Origin: Salvator merianae
Lineage: Eukaryota; Chordata; Lepidosauria; Squamata; Teiidae
NCBI GenBank assembly: GCA_003586115.2
Contig: QVOM02000053.1
Coordinates: 5,251,316-5,315,315 of the forward strand
Direction: 5' to 3'
DNA: 64,000 nt
This document shows, in pieces, positions 1-9,961 of this stretch. Below the pieces are notes generated by a model. That model was not told the DNA's origin. It saw only the letters and a program-made list of their open reading frames with translations, and searched no databases. The position numbers were made by a program, and so were the translations under genes. Within the stretch, counting starts at the first letter, position 1; each line of letters opens with the position of its first letter.

Positions 1-1698
1 AGGATTTAGTAAGCACCTACATCCAAAGAACATTTTCAAGTAGGAGCACTGAATTCATCACACTGTGCACTTTCTCAAGCCCCAAGCTGAGAGAGGAAAG
101 CTTAAAAAGCAATTCTAGATTTAACTGAGGGTGATAAGTAATGTAAAAGTTTCTGAGAGCAGAGAAATTATCTCCGTTAGCTAGTCTTTCGCTCAAGCAT
201 TCCTATATTAGTTATTTCAGCTCTTAGCTCCAAATGATTGCTTTGTGACTAGTCAAGAATTGCAATTTCATCATTCTTAGACCATGCAGATGGAAAGTGA
301 TTGTAGGACATTGATGTTCAAACCAGAGAGAAGAAAAGAAGGAGAAAAAAAAGCAAAGGTTAGTGCCCTCTAAATATGTCATGTTCTCTCTCTCCTTCAG
401 TCAAGAGTCGTGTATGAATTTCTGCAATGTTCTAATGAGAGAGGCAGGGACACTTCATGACATTATTTCTCCTCCTGCACCTCTTTCCTCTTCTCCTTTC
501 TAAGAGCAAACTCAAGAAGAAGGCCTTCATCAAATTTATCCATTATAGAAGTCAGCAGTGTTAGGCTGCCTCCAGACAGCAAGAATGAAATACAGTATCT
601 TGTTTAGCCCCTACTTTCCTCTCGCCGTCTCTGCCAAATGGCAGGGCAAAATCATGGGAAAAGCACAGGTCCTTTGCTTGTCTGGATGCTTGATCACATG
701 ATGATGTGTTATGTACATCCGGGTATTTTAGTGGCACAAAATACCCAGACGTGCATGACTGCCGGCCCCTGTGCAAACATGATGGGCATTTCCAGGCCAA
801 AGATCACTGAAACAAGCATCGAGACAGGTAAGCCCATACCACTATTCAGGGAAAATTCACAGTGGGAGTTGATTTATCCCAAACAGCAATAAAGCAGGAT
901 TCCACCCCTGTTTTCTTGGGGCTAGGCTGAGACTGCCATGGATATCTGACCCAGGACTGGTCTCCACAGGGCATGTTATGGCATCTATGTGGACATTGCA
1001 CTAATCCACTGTTCAGTCCTTTCTGCACTCGCCTGTAGTGAGATCTACAAAGGGGTCTAGTGGACTATCTTCTGTACTCTAGTGTGGAATTGTAGGAGCT
1101 CCTTCCACATTAGATGAAGTTGAGGACTGGGATGGACATCTTTGATGAGGTCTATGACCAGATTAGGCTTGTATTCTGGACTGTGAAGGGTGTGCAGTCA
1201 GCACACCCCCTGTAGTCCAGAATAGAGCAGGGAGACCTTTTTGACAGGGCATATGAAAGTGCCACCAGAAAAGGTGCTGGAAGCCAGCACACACCAAAAA
1301 GGGTCCAAAGCTGGAAACTTTGAAGGCCATGGATGGAGGGTGAGAGTCAACTTCAAGGACTGGACCCAGCCATCAAAGCTGATGCTTGGTCTTAGACCAC
1401 AATGGGCTATATGAATGCAAACAACCCTTGGAGTGGGCTAATGCTAGCCCATGTGCTCTGAGTCCACTGGCCTGCCAACAGTACATGGGCCAGAACAGTC
1501 AATGTAGTTGACCAATTCAACTACAGTTCAACCAATTCAGTTCAGCTCAAATTGAAGCAGCTCCTTTAGAACCGGGGCTGGTTTGGATTGATTCTAACCA
1601 TTCCAAAATCAAACCAAATTTGCCATTCTCTATGCCATTCTTGTTATAAAAAATGTTACTCTGTTTCCAGTAAAGTGTTGCCTACTTTTCATTTTCAG
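1..1698. other. upstream intron or flank, no supported exon
   Basis: This stretch precedes the first supported exon and is probably intronic to the same gene. I see no exon whose donor phase would fit the phase-0 start at 1699. It contains an imperfect hairpin near 1172-1224. It also contains a patch at about 1500-1600 rich in CAATTCA/GGTTTGGATTG words, which resembles the interior of the TA-flanked MITEs further right. Confidence 0.5.
1172..1224. repeat. imperfect hairpin
   Basis: Two 24-nt arms (1172-1195 and 1201-1224) flank a 5-nt loop. The outer 11 bases (TATTCTGGACT against AGTCCAGAATA) and the inner GGGTGTGC/GCACACCC pair perfectly, with about five mismatches between. It may be the core of an old palindromic transposon. 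No clear outer termini were found. Confidence 0.5.
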
Positions 1699-1785
1699 AG
1701 GCCTGTGAAATCAAAGAGAGTAATCTCAGAAGACAAGAGCACAATTCTATTCCCAGCTGGAGTGCCCTTTTGTGTCTTGTCGGAG
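1699..1785 (+). CDS. internal exon of a membrane-protein gene
   Basis: This 87-bp exon (29 codons) is phase 0 at both ends. It follows a pyrimidine-rich acceptor (CTACTTTTCATTTTCAG) and ends at GAG|GTAAGA. The peptide is open, moderately charged at the start (RPVKSKRVISEDKS) and ends in FPAGVPFCVLSE. It reads directly into the exon at 1876 across a very short 90-bp intron. The pairing of good splice sites, matching phase and continuous reading into a transmembrane exon is the case for a real gene. By position it encodes part of the lumenal or extracellular region just before the membrane span. I do not recognise the family. A CatSper-type auxiliary subunit was considered because those proteins end with one membrane span, but no diagnostic motif supports it. 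Confidence 0.7.
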
Positions 1786-1875
1786 GTAAGATGTGGGTCA
1801 CAGGAATCATATCACGCTGACAGTTGTTACTTTGGGGATTAACTCCACCTTATCCCCTCCCCTGTTTTCTTCTAG

Positions 1876-2034
1876 AAATCAAGTGAACAACTGCCTTGGG
1901 ATAGAGAGATTATTCTATTGGAAGAGAATCGCTATCAGTACTGGATGCAGATGAAGCTTAATTTCATCTTTCCATTTATTTTTGTAATACCTACAGCACT
2001 GCTATCACTCACAGCAATTTGCAGAATCCTGCAG
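1876..2034 (+). CDS. exon encoding the membrane span
   Basis: This 159-bp exon (53 codons) is phase 0 at both ends, with acceptor CCTGTTTTCTTCTAG and donor CAG|GTAAAG. The peptide starts with a polar part containing LPWDREIILLEENRYQYW. It continues into one long hydrophobic segment, LNFIFPFIFVIPTALLSL, followed by TAICRILQ. That is the profile of a single-pass transmembrane helix with a juxtamembrane stalk and a Cys/Arg just inside the membrane. It joins in frame to the terminal exon at 5850, or to the candidate exon at 3142. The combination of open frame, splice borders and helix makes this the best-supported coding segment of the window. The gene identity is unknown. Confidence 0.78.
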
Positions 2035-2488
2035 GTAAAGAGAATATAAAAGAATACATGTTAGTGGATTAGCCATCAGACTTAAATAACAGGTTCTATG
2101 CAAAGGAGGATATTACTTTTTTTCCCCCCTCACATGTGACGACTTATAAGGATATTTTATACTCAGTAGGGCATTTGATTCTTTTCCTGTGCGTGCACAG
2201 TCTATGCGTGCTTCTTTACAGAAGTAAAATATTAACACTAGATCAGATTTGCTATCTTCTGTAGATTCCTCAGCAAGATCAAATATTTTAATTTCAAGGA
2301 GGCCAAACAGGGAAGGTATAGCTTCTCTCCTGCTACCTGTTTCTTCTGTGGATAATTGAATACTGATGTCCAGATAATTGTGTCCAGAATTCCACTGGTA
2401 CTAATGATATACATGTGAGGGGTGCAAACATTTTCACTCATGGAAGCTTGTTTATGTCTTTAGCTACTAGTGCTGCTGCAAGGATTTT

Positions 2489-2659
2489 AGCCCTTTCTGC
2501 ACTACGCCTTATTCTGGATTCTATTCCAGAATAGGGACCTTTCATCTGCATGTTGGTGCAGACTACGTGCAGGGCCTGCCATAGTCTACAGCATTATGTA
2601 GATGACTGGTCCATATTCTAGGATGTAATCCACAATAAGGCCTAGTGCAAAAAGAATCT
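2489..2659. mobile_element. palindromic MITE, copy 1 (degraded)
   Basis: It starts near GCCCTTTCTGCACTACGCC and ends in a decayed inverted copy (AATAAGGCCTAGTGCAAAAAG). The interior matches the copies at 9046, 53337 and 56086. It lies in the intron after the membrane-span exon. The terminal bases are too decayed to read a target duplication. Confidence 0.75.
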
Positions 2660-2715
2660 CCATCAGATAATTCAATATGGGTCTACACATGTCAATTCAT
2701 TCTATTTCTATTTTA

Positions 2716-2871
2716 GATTATTTATTGGTTTATTAGCATTTCTATGCTGCCCTATATCCAAGCATCTCAGTGTGGGCTACAATAACAAATATAAATCCAA
2801 TTAAAAAATGGACAACAAACTAAAACAATAAATATAATCAATCAATCATCAATCAATCAATCAATATAAGT
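2716..2871 (-). mobile_element. L2-type LINE 3' end fragment
   Basis: The words TATGCTGCCCTATATCC and CATCTCAGTGTGGGCTACAA are the antisense of the common reptile L2/CR1-like 3' tail. That tail, in its own orientation, reads TTGT..CCC..CTGAGA..CTT..GGGCGG. The same motif recurs at 50390 and 57290. An (AATC)n stretch follows at 2837-2871. Only the 3' end survives. Confidence 0.55.
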
Positions 2872-3141
2872 GCCATTACTTCTTTATCCAATGATCCATG
2901 CAGAAGAAAGTACTGGCAGCTAATGTGGTAAGCACAAGGGATGGAAAAAGTGGTATCTTGTTCCTAGGATTTGATTTTGGGAACATTTTTTTTTTTTTAA
3001 TGCATTAAAATACTTGGTCAAAAACACCAAATGCCTAATGACAAGCCCTTTGCCTCCCACTATATGAGCAAGAACTGCAAGATGGAGTTATCAGAAAGAA
3101 CGCTGGTGATAACTTCCTTCTCCACATGGATTGTCCCGTAG

Positions 3142-3279
3142 GATGCACAGCTGCATAATATGGAAATAGAAGGGATGGTGTTAGACCAGAAGTCCACGTC
3201 TGATATTTTGTATTGCTGGTCATGGAGAAGGGCGGGCAAATACCTGGTGAGCCAGAGCACAAGCGTCTATTTTCTCAAG
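3142..3279 (+). CDS. candidate (possibly alternative) exon, 46 codons
   Basis: The frame upstream is closed by a TAG at 3139-3141, but that TAG is the last three bases of a plausible acceptor (TTCCTTCTCC...CCCGTAG). From 3142 the frame is open for exactly 46 codons to a donor AAG|GTAAAG. The exon is therefore phase 0 at both ends and fits between the exons ending at 2034 and starting at 5850. The peptide is hydrophilic to mixed, contains DILYCWSWRRAGKYL and ends SQSTSVYFLK. If used, it extends the cytoplasmic tail from 15 to about 61 residues after RILQ. It could be a constitutive exon, a cassette exon or a chance open frame. No homology was recognised. Confidence 0.45.
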
Positions 3280-4334
3280 GTAAAGATGAAAGCCATTTCA
3301 AAGCCTCCAAGAAAACATTTCTCCATTTTTAAATAATGCTACCTGAATTTCCTGTGTGCAAACTTTGCAATCTTCTGGGAAAGGAGACAGATGCTAGCGT
3401 TGCTCAACACATTAGCATGTTTTACTCAAACAAAGTATGTCCCAGGAATACTTTCATACCTGTAAAGTCTAAAAATTAAATTCTGTCTCAAAGACAGTGG
3501 AATTAAATCTCATCACAAGCTGCAGCATCTGTAGTCAGCCTCTCTGATCCCAAAAATATGTAGATTTAATCCCTTCCTCATGAAATCTTAAATCCAAGTT
3601 TATATGCACAATATATCTAAAAGGATGTCACTATTTCCTACAACCTTTTGAGAAACAGTCATGGCCTCATGCTGAGGAATTGAGGGGGGGAAAATCTCTT
3701 TCTCTTCCCCCCCAAAATAAAAAAAAAAAAATCAGTTTCAATCTTCTCAGTATAAAAGCCCCTAGCTCCTCAGGTTGTCTTAGGTTAGTCTCTGTCATTA
3801 GTCTAGGCCACCTTTTGCTTTGTTATCAGAATTCTGCAGTAAGATCATATTCTTGGCGTACCTTTTATTTTTCTGTCTTTCTGAGCTGTACTTTCTCTGA
3901 GACCATTCCATCACCTCACTTCATAACCCTGCATAGATACCTACTTTCATTCCCTAGCTTTGAATTTGCACAGGCAGGATATGCAGAGCATGCAAAAGTC
4001 CTGCCTCCTTGTTAACAGGCTTTACATTTTAAACCTTGAACACTGAATATCTCTAACCCATACTACATCAGTACGATTCATGCAAAGCCTTTGCAACAAG
4101 GAGGCAGCCGTCCATGGAGCAGGGGTGCATAGTCTCCCCTGCCGCTTGGTGACCAAATTGTTTATGCAGATGTCCTGCAAATCAATATCTTTGCTTCACA
4201 AATATATGTTAATGTTAGTAGTGATGTGCACAAACAAATGAACAAACAAACAAAAAAATGCTGGTTCCATTCTTAACAAATTTGGCCCTGAATCTAGAAC
4301 TAACCAGACAGTTCTAAGAATCATCTGACCTATT

Positions 4335-4468
4335 CACAAATGGTCTGCAGCCCACTTCCCAGGGTTTCACCTCAGCTTTCCAAATTTCTCCAGTCACATC
4401 CCACAAATGGTCTGCAGCCCACTTCCCAGGGTTTCACCTCAGCTTTCCAAATTTCTCCAGTCACATCC
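4335..4468. repeat. 67-bp perfect tandem duplication
   Basis: The 67 bases at 4335-4401 (beginning CACAAATGGTCTGCAGCCCA) are repeated exactly at 4402-4468. There are two copies only, inside the intron before the terminal exon. Perfect identity implies a recent event or an assembly artefact. Confidence 0.95.
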
Positions 4469-5849
4469 CACCAACCTCAGACCATGGATCACCATTCCCC
4501 TATCAGGTTCATGAAGTAGTTGTCTAGCACCTATAGGACCATACTAATCTGCTGCCACAGGCCGCACACATGGTCTAGAGATGACTAAGTCAACCATCAT
4601 CTTTCTTCCTTAAGGCTTTCTGGATTTAAGGACTGCAAATCTTCCCAGAAGGCCTAGCAATTTGACATGTATGCATCCCACTTCCTGCAAAACACTCAAA
4701 TGTGATTGGCTTAGGGTTGTTATAAGTCAGTATTAGTACCTTGAATTAGGTTCAGTAGCAAATTGATGGCTTGATATTCCTCTAGCCAAGAGTACCTAAC
4801 AGCAAGCTTGCTGTTGCATTCTGCACTAGATATAGCTTCCAAACCGAGGGCAACCTAACAGTGCATTTCAATGGTCTAGTCTGGTAGTTACTAGACCATG
4901 GTTCTCTATTCCCTATTCAGGAAAGGCTATAGATAGTGAACAGAATAGGATCTTAAAAGTTTGATCAATTTTAGTATAGGTAATGCTTTCATAGTTCAAA
5001 CACTATATTTTACTAATCTTTACATGACCTCAGTATTTTTCGTTCTATATCATTGTAGATGGGATTAAATTTAAATGGAAATTCAGTTGAACTCTGTGAA
5101 AAAAGGAAAACGAATCTTGTGAATCTGAAAAGGGTGAACTCCGATTCATTTTATAGAAATGAGCCCAAGAATCCATTGTGGTATGAATTTGACTGAATTT
5201 TGTAAAGTATGGAAGTTCAAACTTGGCAAATTTTGGAATTCTGGACTCTTATCCATCAAACTAGAAAGCAACATTGTTAAAATGGTGAACTAAATTTGAA
5301 CGTGGGGATATTCAGTTTTCATATTTCATACCTGTATGCTGTGACAATCCCATATTTAAGAAGACAAGAAAAAATATGCTGAGTGCAAAGCTCTATCAAT
5401 GATATTCCAGACATTGAAAAATGAGTTTGTCAATGAGCTGCTATTAAGTGCATGTATCTGCTACTTCAGCCCTGACAACAAGTGAAGACAGTGGGAAAAA
5501 GGTGAACAAATGGATTTAAAAACAGAACTGCACAACTAATCCTGCATGCAGTTGTATTCTATGCTTGATTGCTTTTCTGGTTATTGATCCTTTACACCTG
5601 TCTTCAGGGACAAGATCAATGCGGTTCTGTGTGATGCTTCAGGGTCACCATCATTGCTTACATCAGTGCAACATTTATTGTGGTATGAACTCTTTGGTTA
5701 TATCATCAGAAATCAAACAAAAAAAAGTTGATTACTAAATATTGCAAAAAGGAACAAAGGGGGAGAGATGGGTGAAAGGTTTCAGAATGTTTTTAAACGT
5801 ATGCTTGCCTTTGTAATGAGGACACTTCCATTGAATCTGGTCCTTGCAG

Positions 5850-5894
5850 GAACAAAGATTTCGACATCGAACGATGGTCATGGTGGAAGGCTGA
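5850..5894 (+). CDS. terminal coding exon with stop
   Basis: After acceptor GAATCTGGTCCTTGCAG, this 45-bp segment encodes EQRFRHRTMVMVEG and then TGA (5892-5894). Its phase 0 matches the donors at 2034 and 3279. The exons at 1699 and 1876 therefore join it without a frameshift. It provides a short basic cytoplasmic tail after the transmembrane helix. No other terminal exon in the right phase was found nearer. The evidence is the acceptor, phase agreement and a basic tail consistent with the positive-inside rule. A 14-residue open frame alone would be weak evidence. Confidence 0.6.
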   Translation, partial: EQRFRHRTMVMVEG

Positions 5895-7527
5895 TCAGTG
5901 GACCTTCATAATTGCACTTTAAAGACAGAGTTCATAGCCCTGGTTTATTGCCAGATGCAAGATGGATTATTTTCTCTATCACATCTCTCTTTGCTCCTTT
6001 GGCTTGCCTGTATGGTTCATGCTGGAGGGAGTGGTACGCACAGACTTGGAAAGGGACAGTTAAAATGCCTCACTGTATTTTCGAACAGCATCCTTGTGTG
6101 GCTGATTATAGTTGCAGGCCAAAAACCTTCTGGGACTATTCATGCCCCAAATGCTATTTGCTATGATTTTGGCTTCAGCAAAGATGCCCCAATAGTTTGG
6201 GAATAATTTATGTGGATGGGCCTGAAGGGAAAACCTGAGTCCAGACTGATGTCACACTTTCTCTCTCAGTTGCCCGATCCAAAATTTCTGGATCCATTGT
6301 TGGATCCATTTCAATCCCTTTGTCTGAGATGCTGTTCAAACGTAGGGCAACTCATAGCTGGGTCCTGCTCACCGCTCCTGCCTTGGGCAGGACATTCTCA
6401 TTTCCTTACTCTGTGGGTTGAGGTTTCTCAGATGGCTTATATGAGCAGCCACCACCTCCAGGTTCTTTATCTTCAGTTTAGGTGAAGGAAGAGATCCTTT
6501 TAAACTGAAGATGTAATAGATAAACTGAATCTTTGAAGGATCCTAATATGGAAAAGGAAACTAGAAGTATTGAAGTCTTATCAGTCACTGCTATAATGTT
6601 CGGTTTTGTTTTTTGATATTTACTTATCTTATTAATGGAATCAGGGTGATCCACAATAATAATAATATAAAGAACAAACGGGAAAAAAAATGCAAATTCT
6701 AAAATATACCACAAAAAAGCATCATGGTGGTTGATACTGGTGATGATAGACCCATAACATTGCTGGAAAATCCTTCAGCCAGCTTCACAAAGCTTGAATA
6801 CAACATTTTAAAAGAGATTCCAGACATCTGAGCACTTTCTGTCTGATTCCTACCATGTTGGCTGCTTTTCTTTCAGCTGAGCTCTTCCCTCCTAGCTCTC
6901 CTCTGTTCTTTTTGGTTGTCACATCTAAATTAACACAGCTGCTTCTAGCTGCCCTTTTCTCACCTAACAGTAGGAGAAAATAAAAGACTCTGGGAGATGA
7001 CATATCAACTTAGTTTTTCAAGCCATAACTGTGGCCTCTTGATGGTTAAGTGGGATAGTTTCAAGTATTCTCTTTCTCTGCACCCCTCTGTCCTTTGACT
7101 TAGTTCTCTGAGGCCTTACCCAAAGCTCGGATTGTTTCTTGCAAAGCCTCTCTTCCATGTGTAAAATGCTCACTGTTGTGAATGTATGAAGTAAAAGAGG
7201 GAGAAATTTTGATCTTGTCAAAACTATCACAGAAACAGTCACTTATCTGGCTGAAGAGGTGTACAATAGACCAAGCTGAAAATCGCATCTTAGTTGCCCT
7301 CTTTTGGTCCAGCCATCCCTCTTGGGTAGAGTTGTCTCCTCTACTGACAGAATTTTTCACATGAAATGTGTTGTAAAGTGAAGGAGGTTGAATCTTGCAA
7401 AGCCGACTTCTGGAGACTAGATAAATGCAAAAGGACTTGTATGCAGCTGCAGGAGAGAAAATACAATCATCAGTATTGTACTGATCAGGAGCTTTTAGAA
7501 GTGTTCTCTGAATTAATCTGATATAGA
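5895..7527 (+). other. probable 3' UTR and downstream flank
   Basis: Sequence after the stop has mixed composition and no recognised repeat. A canonical AATAAA lies at 6979-6984 and another at 7798-7803, so the UTR would be about 1.1 or 1.9 kb long. No closer AATAAA was seen. The short open frames on both strands here have no splice or motif support. Confidence 0.35.
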
Positions 7528-7577
7528 TGCATGTGTGCGTGCGTGTATGTATGTATATGTGTGTGTGTGTGTATGTG
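7528..7577. repeat. (TG)n microsatellite
   Basis: An imperfect TG/TATG run is interrupted by CGTGCG and GTATG units. Confidence 0.9.
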
Positions 7578-9045
7578 GTATCTATATCTAAAGACATAAT
7601 TTAAATAATAGCATTAGATCCAAAACAAAAATCTCTATACAGTACATATGTTTTTTAAAAGTTACTTTGATTTATTTGGGGAGTTCTGAAGTGTGTATAT
7701 TATCTCTAGAACTGGCATAGATCTTATCCCAGAAATCTAATTAATCCAGTTTTCAGCAGATGCACGCTATCTTTCAAACAAGACCATTTAACTTTTCAAT
7801 AAAATGCAGCATATAATTGATCTTACCAATTAATATAATAGCCCAGTGGCAGGTCAGACATTTGCCACCTATACCCCCACCCACCCACCCACACATACAT
7901 AGTTCCAAAAAAAGGAAGATCTTGGGTTCATTTTCCAGGTTCTTGGAGAATATGTCTCAAAGTTGAATGCATAGCAGATGATTTGATGCAGGTCCTTACT
8001 ACTGATTCACTTTGAAAAGAAAATGTGGACCTTCTGTTGGCTTAAGAAGTGCTGTGTAATGAGCCTTGAAACATTGCAGCAGCTACATTTTCTTCTTCCA
8101 CTTCACTGACCCATCTTACAATCCTGTAACTTATCTTGGTCCCAAGGGAGAAATAAGGAATAGGACAATGATGGGTTTTTTTTTCAATTATCTCTGCTTT
8201 AGGTTAAATATGCACAGAACTGCTTGACTAACAATGCCAGAATGCATTACTATCACACAAGGGTGCTAATAATGGTTAACATGATGTTTTCAAGACTTCT
8301 TGGGATGCTTTTATTCATTTCTTAGTCGGAATCCTTCCAATACATTTCATACTCCCCCTTTTTTCTTATTCTCAGATAATCCTTTCTGGCAGAAATATTT
8401 CTAGTCCATGAAATTTCAGTGTGTTTATGATTGTTCTGTCCTTTTTTCACATTAATCTGTTTTTTTTAAAAAAAAAAAATCAACATAAAAATTCACATAT
8501 AAATATGCAATTGAAAATGCTTTTGTCGGAAGACAGACATTTTACATATTTCTTCTCTCTAAGTAGGCCTTTCTAAATGTGCTTTAATCCTCAAATAAGC
8601 ATTTTTATATGCATTGGTTCAGGTGTGTGGCTTTTAGTAAACACATCCTTCATGAGAACAAAGCACTCCACAGGCTGTGCTGATCTACTAGAAAGGACCT
8701 TTGTAACTGCAATGTCATAGTGGGCAAAGAGAGAGGCTCTTCACTTCATGAGCTAAAGAACAGACTTTTCTGATGAGATCAGAGCTATAGGTCTCAGTTA
8801 TTACAGTGAGTGAATGAGGCAAACGTAGAATATAACACTATGAGGGAGACAAACGGAACAAAATAAAGTTGAATGAGTTGCATTTTTTACTGTTATTATC
8901 TATTTACTCCATAAATTTTGGTTTAGAGTTGAGGCTTATGCCTAAACTATTGCTGATTATGTAATAGGAGACATTAGTGAAGTGACAAGAATCTTAAGTA
9001 TTTAAAGTATCAAAATATAAAATTATTTGTTTTGTACAGCACCGT
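7578..9045. other. non-coding, nothing recognised
   Basis: AT-rich unique-looking DNA with short poly(T)/poly(A) and a CCCACCCACCC patch near 7880. I see no gene, TIR element or LINE motif. Confidence 0.5.
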
Positions 9046-9224
9046 GGCCCTTTCTGCACTTGGCCTTATTCTAGATTATATCCTAGAATAGGTACCTGCC
9101 ATCTGCATGTAGTATAAACTATGGCAGGCCCTACCCAGGGCTTCCTGTAATCTGCACTAGCATGTGGATAGCGGGTCTCTATTCTTGGATATAATCCAAA
9201 ATAAAGCCAAGCGTAGAAAGGGCC
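9046..9224. mobile_element. palindromic MITE, copy 2
   Basis: It starts GGCCCTTTCTGCACTTGGCC and ends with the inverted equivalent AAGCGTAGAAAGGGCC. Both halves share the TTATTCTAGATTATATCC / GGATATAATCCAAAATAA segment, so the whole unit could fold into one long hairpin. The flanks (CGT and ATT) do not match as a target duplication. Confidence 0.85.
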
Positions 9225-9451
9225 ATTGTCTACGAAGGCAACATTGAATTGTACTGTGGCTTACCTCAGTATAAAACAGGAAGTATTGGCATAGATTGAG
9301 TGAGAATGAAGAAAACTTTGCTGACTAGATACAAATGGTAGCAAAAAATGGGAGAAAGCTGATTCCAGGCGGAAAAAAAAAAAGTAGAAAGTTAAAAAAA
9401 ATAAAATATCACTTTGATAGACAGGATTTGGGCAACGTTGCTGGAGATTTC

Positions 9452-9640
9452 GGGCCTGTTTGTACTTTCCACCATAGAACAAGATAATTATGCTGTTCTG
9501 CCGTAGATCAGATCTCATAGCGTGGTGACCAGCCACACTGTGAATTCATAGAACAGAGAGACAGCAGAACACCGGCATTCACAGCATGACACACAACTGG
9601 TGTCTTGCACCATGACAGCGGCCTGGTTCCAGAATAATTA
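9452..9640. mobile_element. GGGCC-ended TIR element, partial
   Basis: It starts GGGCCTGTTTGTACTTTCCA. It shares ACTTTCCACC, AATAATTATcCTGTTCT and TTGCACCATGACA blocks with the element at 34625. The right terminus was not found, so it is probably truncated. Confidence 0.6.
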
Positions 9641-9912
9641 ATAAATGGTTACCCAAATCTTGTAGAATGATGACTCCAGTATTTCATCTCTTTGACTCAT
9701 TGACATTTTCAACAATGACAATTTCACAGTGGTTATATATACCAGCAATTTTCTTAAGAGTCTTTCCAAGAGCTATTATTGCTTGGCAGCCCACAGCATG
9801 AAGATGAATGGTTTCTTGTATTTAATATCTAAATAGATGTATCTGATTGAATTATTGTGTAATGTTGATAGGTTATTTTAGTATCATAGAGATTCCATTT
9901 TGAACACTCCTC

Positions 9913-9961
9913 TATTATTATTAGTAGTAGTAGTATTAGTAACAGTAGTAGTAGTAGTAGG
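9913..9961. repeat. (TAT)n/(TAG)n microsatellite
   Basis: A trinucleotide array moves from TAT units to TAG units. Confidence 0.9.

Noticed and set aside
638..829. Open frame ending at a GTAAGC donor, upstream of the first supported exon
   Set aside because: Its donor would leave phase 1, whereas the exon at 1699 needs phase 0. The alternative frame there would put a stop into the next exon. No clear acceptor was found.
1699..5894. Naming the gene as a CatSper auxiliary subunit
   Set aside because: Only the general layout (one C-terminal membrane span, short tail) fits. No diagnostic motif could be matched from the sequence.
7100..7597. 165-codon minus-strand open frame
   Set aside because: It starts in the (TG)n microsatellite, has no motif or splice support and overlaps frames on the other strand.
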